A DNA stretch of 64,000 nucleotides from Sphingomonas yabuuchiae (lineage in GTDB: Bacteria > Pseudomonadota > Alphaproteobacteria > Sphingomonadales > Sphingomonadaceae). This document shows positions 57,736 to 64,000 of the stretch, piece after piece. A model generated the notes under the pieces. The model did no database searches, was not told the DNA's origin, and was given only the letters and a program-made list of their open reading frames with translations. The DNA is taken from positions 1 to 64,000 of the forward strand of contig NZ_JACHNX010000015.1 in assembly GCF_014199595.1 (NCBI RefSeq), read 5' to 3'. Numbering within the stretch: position 1 is the stretch's first letter; each line of letters begins with the position of its first letter. Made by a program: the position numbers and the translations under genes.

Positions 57736-59187
57736 ATGCTGACCACCAACCCCTTCGACGACGATAAACTCCGCGAGGAATGCGGTATTTTCGGTGTGAC
57801 CGGCGCCGATGGCGCGGCTGCCCTGACCGCGCTCGGCCTGCACGCGCTCCAGCATCGCGGGCAGGAAGCGGCGGGCATCACCAGCTTCGACGGCACGCTG
57901 TTCCATACCCACCGCGCGATGGGGCATGTCGCGGGCAATTTCGACCGTGACGACGTGATCCGTGGCCTGCCGGGCGAAGTCGCCTGCGGCCATGTCCGCT
58001 ATTCGACGACCGGCGACACCTCGCTGCGCAACGTCCAGCCGCTTTATGCCGACCTGTCGACCGGCGGCTTCGCCATCGCGCATAACGGCAATATTTCCAA
58101 TGCGATGAAGCTCCGTCGCGAACTCGTGCGTCGCGGTTCGATCTTCCAGTCGACCAGCGATACCGAGACGATCATCCATCTGGTCGCGACCTCCAACTAC
58201 CGCACCCTGCTCGACCGTTTCATCGACGCGCTGAAGCAGGTCGAGGGCGGCTATGCGCTGATCGTGATGACGCCCGAGGGCATGATCGCCTGCCGCGATC
58301 CGTTGGGCATCCGTCCGCTGGTCATGGGTCGCCTGGACGGCGCGGTGATCTTCGCGTCGGAGACGGTGGCGCTCGACGTGTGCGGCGCGACCTTCGAGCG
58401 TGCGGTCGAACCGGGCGAACTGGTCATCGTGCAGGGCACCGAGATTCGTTCGATCCGCCCCTTCCAAGCGGTCGATCCGCGCCCCTGCATCTTCGAATGG
58501 GTCTATTTCAGCCGCCCCGATTCGATCGCGGGCGACCAGTCGGTCTATTCAGTGCGCAAGGAAATCGGTGCGCAGCTGGCGCATGAGTCGCCGGTCGAAG
58601 CCGATCTGGTCATCCCGGTCCCCGATTCGGGCGTCCCCGCCGCGATCGGCTATGCGCAGGCCTCGGGCATTCCGTTCGAGCTGGGCATCATCCGCTCGCA
58701 CTATGTCGGCCGCACCTTCATCCAGCCGGGCGACAAGGTCCGCCATCTGGGCGTCAAGCTGAAGCACAATGCCAATCGCGCGCTGATCCAGGGCAAGCGG
58801 ATCATTCTGGTCGACGATTCGATCGTGCGCGGCACCACCAGCCTCAAGATCGTGCAGATGATGCGCGAGGCGGGCGCGGCCGAGGTGCATATGCGCATCG
58901 CGTCGCCGCCCACGCGCCACTCCTGCTTCTACGGCGTCGACACGCCCGAGCGCGCCAAGCTGCTCGCGGCCAAGCTGGACCTGGGCGGCATGACCGACTT
59001 CATCCATGCCGACAGCCTGTCCTTCGTGTCGATCGAGGGGCTGTACAAGGCGTTGAACGCGTCGCGCGGCGACAAGCCGAGCTATTGCGACGCCTGCTTC
59101 ACCGGTGACTATCCGACGACGCTGACCGACCATGACGAAACCGCGTCGGTCGACCAGTTCGCGATGCTGGCTGAGCGGGTCGCCTGA
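57736..59187 (+). CDS. purF: Amidophosphoribosyltransferase
   Basis: This 483-residue enzyme has an N-terminal glutamine amidotransferase domain. The nucleophile Cys (about 16) in EECGIFGVTG is exposed after removal of a short propeptide. The phosphoribosyltransferase domain has the PRPP loop ILVDDSIVRGTTS. It makes phosphoribosylamine from PRPP and glutamine, the first committed purine step. ATG at 57736 fits the family; an upstream frame to 57688 is not conserved. CDACF near the C-terminus may be part of an iron-sulfur site, as in many PurF proteins. It overlaps the SDR by TGATG. Confidence 0.95.
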   Translation: MLTTNPFDDDKLREECGIFGVTGADGAAALTALGLHALQHRGQEAAGITSFDGTLFHTHRAMGHVAGNFDRDDVIRGLPGEVACGHVRYSTTGDTSLRNVQPLYADLSTGGFAIAHNGNISNAMKLRRELVRRGSIFQSTSDTETIIHLVATSNYRTLLDRFIDALKQVEGGYALIVMTPEGMIACRDPLGIRPLVMGRLDGAVIFASETVALDVCGATFERAVEPGELVIVQGTEIRSIRPFQAVDPRPCIFEWVYFSRPDSIAGDQSVYSVRKEIGAQLAHESPVEADLVIPVPDSGVPAAIGYAQASGIPFELGIIRSHYVGRTFIQPGDKVRHLGVKLKHNANRALIQGKRIILVDDSIVRGTTSLKIVQMMREAGAAEVHMRIASPPTRHSCFYGVDTPERAKLLAAKLDLGGMTDFIHADSLSFVSIEGLYKALNASRGDKPSYCDACFTGDYPTTLTDHDETASVDQFAMLAERVA

Positions 59188-59897
59188 TGGCGGGTGCGCT
59201 CGACGGCAAGCTGGCGCTGGTCACCGGGGCCAGCCGGGGTATCGGCGCGGCGACCGCCATCGCGCTGGGCGCGGCGGGCGCGCATGTCGTCCTGACCGCG
59301 CGCACGCCCAAGGGGTTGGAAGAGGTCGAGGAGACCATCTTCAACGCCGGGGGATCGGCCACCATCGCGCCGCTCGACCTGACCGAGAACGAGTCGATCG
59401 GCCGCCTTGCCAATGCCATCGGTGAGCGCTGGAAGGCGCTGGACGTACTGGTTCTGAACGCCGGGATGCTGGGTTCGCTGGCCGCCGTGCCCGCGATCGA
59501 CGCCAAGGAGTTCGCACGCGTCCTGACCTTGAACGTCAGCGCGCAGGCGGCGATGATCGCGGCCTTCGACCCGATGCTTCGCCGTTCGAGCGGCGCGCGG
59601 GTGATCGGCGTCACCTCTTCGGTGGGGCGCAAGCCGCGGGCGTATTGGGGCGCGTACGGCGCGTCCAAGGCGGCGTTCGAGACGCTGCTCGGCGCCTATG
59701 GTGACGAGACGTCCGAGATCAGTGCGATCCGCACCGCCATCGTCGATCCCGGCGCGACCCGCACGCAGATGCGCGCCAAGGCCTATCCGGGCGAGGACCC
59801 CGCCTCGGTCAAGGCCCCGGAAGTGGTGGCCGAACGGATCACCGCGCTGGCCATCGAGGGCTTCGCGCCCGGGCATTTCGAGCGGGTGGGTCTGTAA
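59187..59897 (+). CDS. Short-chain dehydrogenase/reductase
   Basis: This 236-residue Rossmann protein has GASRGIG at residues 14-20, an NAG motif in VLNAGMLG, and the catalytic YGASKAA with Ser in TSSVG. The substrate is unknown. The start overlaps the purF stop (TGATG), so both are made together, although no purine link is known. It ends just before a class C inverted repeat. Confidence 0.88.
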   Translation: MAGALDGKLALVTGASRGIGAATAIALGAAGAHVVLTARTPKGLEEVEETIFNAGGSATIAPLDLTENESIGRLANAIGERWKALDVLVLNAGMLGSLAAVPAIDAKEFARVLTLNVSAQAAMIAAFDPMLRRSSGARVIGVTSSVGRKPRAYWGAYGASKAAFETLLGAYGDETSEISAIRTAIVDPGATRTQMRAKAYPGEDPASVKAPEVVAERITALAIEGFAPGHFERVGL

Positions 59898-59923
59898 GGG
59901 GTATTTGGTCGGCGGCGGGGCGT

Positions 59924-60018
59924 GGCCTTCGACTTCGCTCAGGCTGAACGGCTATGGGGAGTGGGGCCAAATGGGAACATCCGCTCAGCCTGAGCGAAGT
60001 CGAAGGCCAAGGGAATCG
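59924..60018. repeat. Dispersed inverted repeat, class C
   Basis: A 27-bp arm GGCCTTCGACTT..GAACG (59924-59950) and its complement (59982-60008) differ at one base and are 31 bp apart. The second arm continues into AAGGGAATCGC. The copy at 48503-48540 matches this longer arm. The repeat sits between the convergent SDR and holB and may stop both. Confidence 0.75.
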
Positions 60019-60019
60019 C

Positions 60020-60991
60020 TCACCGCAACGTCGCGATGATCCCCGCCATCTCGAACACCGTCCCCTGCGCGTCGAGCGACAGCCCGCGCGCCGCCCCGGC
60101 CAGATCCTGCGCCGCCGCATAGGCATCCAGCGCCACCTTCAGTCCCGGCCCCGACCGACCGCGTGCACGGCCCGCGATAAAGGCAGGCACCCGGTCCAGA
60201 AACGCCTCGTACCGCGCCTGCGACGCCTTGCCCGCCAGCGACTTGGCGAGCTTCACCCGCTCGGCATTGCCAGGATCGCCCGTCTCCGCGATCCGCGCAA
60301 TGGCACTGTCCAGCCCGGCGATGTTGAGCCCGGCAAAGCGCAGCGCCCGGCCCGGTGCACCATCGGCCACCACGACCAGCGAGGCGATCTCGTTCTCGTC
60401 CGCCTCGGGCAGTTGCTGGCGCAACACCCGCGCGACATCGGCGTCGGACAGTCGCTCGAACCGCAGCAACCGGCAACGCGAACGGATCGTCGGCAGCAAC
60501 CGCCCCGGCGCATGGCTGACCAGCAGGAACACCGTGCCCGCAGGCGGCTCTTCCAGATTTTTCAGCAGCGCATTGGCCCCGCCGCGCTCCAGATCGTCGA
60601 TCGCGTCGATCAGGACGACCCGCGCCGGGCCCATGGCGGGCGCGGTCGCGAACATCGGCTGGAGCGTGCGGACCTGCGCAATGGTGATCGACCGCGCCAG
60701 GTCCTGATCCGGCTTGTCGGCATCCTTTGGTAGCCGCGCCATCACCCGGAAATCGGGATGCGACCCCGCCGCCATCAGCTTGGCGGTCGGATGATCCTCC
60801 GGCACCACCAGCCCGGGCGGCAAGGCCCCCGCCCCGCTCGCCCGCGCCAGCAGCCGCGTGGCCGCCGCGCGCGCGAAGCCGGCTTTGCCGACACCCTCCG
60901 GCCCGGCGATCAGCCAGGCATGGTGCAGCTTGGCCCCGCCCAGCGCGGCGGCGAAGGCAGCCTGGCCCGCATCATTGCCGACCGGCAGCAT
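60020..60991 (-). CDS. holB: DNA polymerase III delta-prime subunit
   Basis: This 323-residue clamp-loader subunit has a P-loop-like AGPEGVGKAGFARAAA, the ERGGANALLKNLEEPP segment and LLPTIRSRCRLLRFE, all typical of delta-prime. It helps load the beta clamp. Sensor-type sequence is kept while the C-terminal half is less conserved, as is normal in alphaproteobacteria. It lies 10 bp downstream of the D,D-carboxypeptidase gene in the same direction. Confidence 0.9.
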   Translation of the reverse strand: MLPVGNDAGQAAFAAALGGAKLHHAWLIAGPEGVGKAGFARAAATRLLARASGAGALPPGLVVPEDHPTAKLMAAGSHPDFRVMARLPKDADKPDQDLARSITIAQVRTLQPMFATAPAMGPARVVLIDAIDDLERGGANALLKNLEEPPAGTVFLLVSHAPGRLLPTIRSRCRLLRFERLSDADVARVLRQQLPEADENEIASLVVVADGAPGRALRFAGLNIAGLDSAIARIAETGDPGNAERVKLAKSLAGKASQARYEAFLDRVPAFIAGRARGRSGPGLKVALDAYAAAQDLAGAARGLSLDAQGTVFEMAGIIATLR

Positions 60992-61001
60992 CAGCCTGCG
61001 A

Positions 61002-62174
61002 TCAACCGAAGAGCGAGGTCAGCCCGGACCAGGCGCGACCGAAGAAGCCCGCTTCCTCGACATCCTTGTCCGCGACCAGCGGCAGGCGCTGCGCGGGCAT
61101 GTCGGGCGAGCTGACGACCAGATCGGCGATATGCTGGCCTGCCTTGATCGGCGCCTTGATCGGGCCCTGATAGACGACCTTGGCGCTGATCGCGGGGTCG
61201 AGACCTGCGGGCAGCGTCACGGTCAGCTGGCGCGGCGCGACAAGGCCGACGCTGCTCGACGATCCCATCTGGACCTCGGCATCCGCCACCTTCTTGCCCT
61301 TGGCCACGACCGGCTTGGCCTGCCATGCGCGGAAGCCCCAGTTCATGAACTTCACCGATTCCTCGGCGCGCGCGTTCGAGCTGTTCAGCCCGGCCATCAC
61401 CATCACCAGACGGCGACCATTCTGCTCGGCCGAGCCGGTGAAGCCGTAACCCGCCTCTTCGGTATGGCCGGTCTTCAGGCCATCGGCACCGGCGACGCGG
61501 CCCAGCAGCGGATCACGGTTCGCCTGGGTGATGGCGTTGCCGCCCATCGTCTTGCCCCAGGTGAAGTCCCGCTTCGAATAGAATTGCTTATAGAGCTGCG
61601 GGAAGTCCTGGATCGTGTGATCGGCCAGATCGCCCAGGTCCCGCGCGGTGACATAGGTCACGCCGCCGTCCGGCCAGCCGTTCGACGTGCCGAAATGGCT
61701 GTTGTTCAGACCGATCTGCTTGGCGGTGCGGTTCATCCGCTCGACGAAATTCTGCTCGGTGCCCGCGATATGCTCGGCCAGCACGACGCACGCGTCGTTG
61801 CCCGACAGGGTGACGATGCCATAGAGGAGGTTGGCGACGCTGACCTGTTCGTTCGGCGACAGGAACATGGTCGAACCCGCCTGCGGCCCGTGCCACTTCT
61901 TCCACGTCTCCGGCTGCACCGTGACCATGTCGTTCAGCTTCAGCTGGCCCTTCTTGACCAGGTCGAAGGCGACATAGACCGTCATCATCTTCGCCATCGA
62001 GGCGGGCGGCATCCGGCGATCGGCATCCCGCTGGAACAGGATCGCGCCCGAGGACAGGTCCTTCATGAAGGCGACCGGCGCGGGCGTGTCGAACTGCGGC
62101 GCGGCCGCGATCGAGGGGTAGGCCAGCGCGACGAGAGCGAGCGGGGCGGCGAACGTTGCGTACAGGGTCTTCAT
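61002..62174 (-). CDS. D-alanyl-D-alanine carboxypeptidase (DacA/DacC type)
   Basis: This 390-residue penicillin-binding protein has a signal peptide (residues 1-24), the SxxK motif SMAK (Ser 59, Lys 62), SGN (124-126) and KTG (234-236). A C-terminal beta domain runs from about 280. It removes the terminal D-Ala of peptidoglycan pentapeptides in the periplasm. The C-terminus may include an amphipathic anchor (GFFGRAWSGLTSLFG). ATG at 62174 starts the signal peptide; longer frames upstream are not real. It is in a row with rlpA and the transglycosylase gene, all on the minus strand. Confidence 0.92.
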   Translation of the reverse strand: MKTLYATFAAPLALVALAYPSIAAAPQFDTPAPVAFMKDLSSGAILFQRDADRRMPPASMAKMMTVYVAFDLVKKGQLKLNDMVTVQPETWKKWHGPQAGSTMFLSPNEQVSVANLLYGIVTLSGNDACVVLAEHIAGTEQNFVERMNRTAKQIGLNNSHFGTSNGWPDGGVTYVTARDLGDLADHTIQDFPQLYKQFYSKRDFTWGKTMGGNAITQANRDPLLGRVAGADGLKTGHTEEAGYGFTGSAEQNGRRLVMVMAGLNSSNARAEESVKFMNWGFRAWQAKPVVAKGKKVADAEVQMGSSSSVGLVAPRQLTVTLPAGLDPAISAKVVYQGPIKAPIKAGQHIADLVVSSPDMPAQRLPLVADKDVEEAGFFGRAWSGLTSLFG

Positions 62175-62205
62175 GGGTGTTCCGTGACCAAAGGGAGCCG
62201 GGAGG

Positions 62206-62883
62206 TCAATCCTGATGCAGGATGCGGGCGTCGTCATAACCCGCCTCTGCCGCCGCGTCACGCAGCGCTTTGGCGGAATCGGCATTCATTCCGGCGCGTT
62301 CCACCCGCCAGACGCGCCCTGCGGGGATCGCCCGTGCGGCGAAGCGCAGGGCCAGCGCACGGGCGCGGGCCTGGTTGGAAAAGCTGGCGATCTGCACGCG
62401 GTAGCGGGCCTGGGGATCGAGCGCGATCGGGCGGGCGACCGGCGGAACGGCACTCGCCCCCGCCAGGATCAGGCCCGGCCTGTCGCTGCCCGCCGACAGC
62501 GCCCGCACCCGGATATGCGCGACGGCACGCCGGTTGGTGCCGAGCAGCTTGGCCGCGCCCAGCGACAAATCCGCCACCCGGTCGGCGCGCCCCGGCCCCC
62601 GGTCCCCGACCCGCGCGACGATCGCCCGGCCGGTATCGACGTCCGTCACCTCGACCATCGACTCAAGCGGCAGGGTGCGGTGCGCGATCATCACATCGTC
62701 GGGATCGAAGCGCTTGCCCGTCGCGGTGCGCCGCCCGGCCAGCTCATGCCCGTACCAGCTCGCCTGGCCGGTAGCGTCATACTTGCCGTAACGCACCGGC
62801 GACGCGTCCTCGGCGGGGGTAGCGGCGACCGGCGCGGCAAAAGCCAGCGCCAGCAGCGCAATCGCCTCAGCCCGCAATCGCAT
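62206..62883 (-). CDS. rlpA: RlpA-like septal lytic transglycosylase with SPOR domain
   Basis: This 225-residue protein has a signal peptide (residues 1-21), a double-psi beta-barrel (ASWYGHELAGRRTATGKRFDPDD, then VGDRGPGRADRVADLS) and a C-terminal SPOR domain (YRVQIASFSNQARARALALRF). RlpA cuts denuded glycan strands at the division site, and SPOR directs it there. The start overlaps the MltB-type gene by 17 bases. No lipobox is present, so it is likely soluble in the periplasm. Confidence 0.9.
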   Translation of the reverse strand: MRLRAEAIALLALAFAAPVAATPAEDASPVRYGKYDATGQASWYGHELAGRRTATGKRFDPDDVMIAHRTLPLESMVEVTDVDTGRAIVARVGDRGPGRADRVADLSLGAAKLLGTNRRAVAHIRVRALSAGSDRPGLILAGASAVPPVARPIALDPQARYRVQIASFSNQARARALALRFAARAIPAGRVWRVERAGMNADSAKALRDAAAEAGYDDARILHQD

Positions 62884-63910
62884 CGGCCAGCAACCCCACG
62901 GAGAGCGCGTAGAAGTTCGAGCAATTGTAATCCAGAATGACCCGGTAATTGCCGGTCAGCAGATAGGCCGTCGCCCCCTGCCCGTCCGGCTCCATCAGCG
63001 TCGCCAGCACCTGGTCGTTCGGCCAGGCCGCGCCCTGCGGCACGATGCCCAGCGCGCGCCACTCGGCGATCGTCCGCCAGCCGCTATGCCGCTCGAACAC
63101 GCGCGGGCAGCGCGGGCTGACCAGCCGGTTGCGCACCATCGAACGGTCGAACCCGGCGGGCACGGTCACCGCAAAGCCCCAGGGCTGGCCCGCGCGCCAT
63201 CCGGCATTGACGAAATAATTGCCGATCGAGGCCAGCGTATCCGCCTCGCTGTTCCAGATGTCCGCGCGCCCGTCGCCATCGCCGTCGCGGGCCAGGCGCA
63301 GATAGATGGAGGGCAGGAATTGCGGATTGCCGGTCGCACCGGCCCAACTGCCCTTCAGCTGGTCGCGGGTCACGCCCCGGTCCATCATCTTCAGCGCGGC
63401 GATGAACTCGCCCTCGAACAGCGGCCGCCGTCGCCCCTCATAGGCCAGGCTCGCCAGCGAGCGCAGCAGGTCGAAATTGCCGGTATAGGCCCCGTAATTC
63501 GTCTCATGGCCCCAGATCGCGACCATGATCGATTCCGGCACGCCCGTCTCGCGCTCGATCCGCGACAGGCGCGGGCGCTGCGCCAGATATTTGGTCCGCC
63601 CGCGCCCGATGCGCGCGGCGTCGACATGCGCGGCTTTATAAGGGGCAAAGGGGCTGAAGCCGCTATTGGCCGGGCCGCCGGGCTGGCGTCGGTCCAACTC
63701 GATCACGCGCGAATTCAGCGTCAGCGTCGGCAGCACCGAGTCCAGCGTCGCCCGGCTGACGCCTTGCGCCGTCGCGGTCCCGCGCACCTGTTGCAGATAG
63801 GTCTGGAACCCGGCCTCGTCTTGCGCGCAGGCGGGTGCGGCGCTGACCGAAGCCGCAAAGATTGACACGATGGCGAGGCGCTTCAGGCGCCGGGTAATGT
63901 CCCCCCACAT
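62867..63910 (-). CDS. Lytic murein transglycosylase, MltB-like
   Basis: This 347-residue exported protein (signal peptide ending SAAPACAQ) has the MltB/SLT fold with the catalytic Glu (about 136) in IWGHETNYG. The NPQFLPS segment and the DGDGDGRADIWNSEADTLASIGNYF block typical of the family follow. It cleaves the MurNAc-GlcNAc bond to form anhydro sugar. A C-terminal domain (GNYRVILDYNCSNFYALSVG) completes it. It leads the rlpA-dacA-holB row. No gene is evident in the 90 bp to the window end. Confidence 0.92.
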   Translation of the reverse strand: MWGDITRRLKRLAIVSIFAASVSAAPACAQDEAGFQTYLQQVRGTATAQGVSRATLDSVLPTLTLNSRVIELDRRQPGGPANSGFSPFAPYKAAHVDAARIGRGRTKYLAQRPRLSRIERETGVPESIMVAIWGHETNYGAYTGNFDLLRSLASLAYEGRRRPLFEGEFIAALKMMDRGVTRDQLKGSWAGATGNPQFLPSIYLRLARDGDGDGRADIWNSEADTLASIGNYFVNAGWRAGQPWGFAVTVPAGFDRSMVRNRLVSPRCPRVFERHSGWRTIAEWRALGIVPQGAAWPNDQVLATLMEPDGQGATAYLLTGNYRVILDYNCSNFYALSVGLLADAIAG

Positions 63911-64000
63911 GCAAGCCTATGTGCCATAGCCCGGCCGAAGCCGGAACCTCGCACCACCGCAAGACCGGCACGCCCAGCCGCGCCGCCCGCCCTAAAATCG

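Overview
The window is high-GC chromosomal DNA from an alphaproteobacterium, most likely Sphingomonas or a close relative in the Sphingomonadaceae. The indications are the protein character of the housekeeping genes (an E1-beta pyruvate dehydrogenase subunit with its own lipoyl domain, an rpsI product with a long N-terminal extension, TrmFO), the wealth of TonB-dependent receptors, and the dispersed palindromic repeats of the kind common in sphingomonads. No phage, plasmid or CRISPR signal was found. The only mobile-element trace is the first 20 codons of an IS5-type transposase running off the left edge.

Region 1 (about 0.4-18.8 kb) is a carbohydrate-utilisation locus, best read as a (glucurono)(arabino)xylan or related hemicellulose locus. 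It has four transcription units: (a) TonB receptor - alpha/beta hydrolase - GH2; (b) MFS transporter - GH31; (c) MFS transporter - GH43 with a beta-xylosidase C-terminal domain; (d) TonB receptor - secreted GH43. A LacI-type regulator is divergent from unit (c). The outer-membrane receptors and exported enzymes would handle oligosaccharides in the periplasm. The two MFS permeases, each translationally coupled to a cytoplasmic glycosidase, would finish the job inside. Units (a) and (b) share a 15-bp GntR/FadR-like operator candidate, and unit (d) has a perfect 16-bp LacI-type operator over its promoter, so two regulators are predicted.

Region 2 (19-33.5 kb) is mostly housekeeping: a Zur-like regulator, heme A synthase, rplM-rpsI with a clear terminator, a DMT permease, a frameshifted secreted protein, a compact modABC molybdate transporter, lepA, a PnuC/NadR-kinase pair for nicotinamide riboside salvage, tRNA-Pro(CGG) and a DUF815 ATPase. 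It leads into Region 3 (30-37.6 kb), a surface-polysaccharide group: a membrane-anchored TPR protein, a TIGR03013-like sugar-phosphate transferase, ManC, a WalW-like deacetylase and an unusual histidine-kinase-like protein.

Region 4 (37.8-64 kb) holds an Lrp/AsnC regulator, a secreted TPR protein, yaaA, gyrA (wild-type residues at the quinolone positions), a soluble chemotaxis-type transducer, trmFO with a convergently overlapping EF-hand gene, a squalene/phytoene-synthase-like gene, pdhA-pdhB, an MFS-cysK-cell-wall-hydrolase operon, a MerR regulator, hisI, purF, and a peptidoglycan cluster (MltB-type transglycosylase, RlpA, D,D-carboxypeptidase) followed by holB.

I found no wholly new system. 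The least explained items are the two-regulator hemicellulose locus with an unclassified hydrolase, the degenerate kinase paired with a deacetylase, the structured 343-bp gyrA upstream region, and the two families of palindromic repeats, one copy of which supplies a gene's stop codon.
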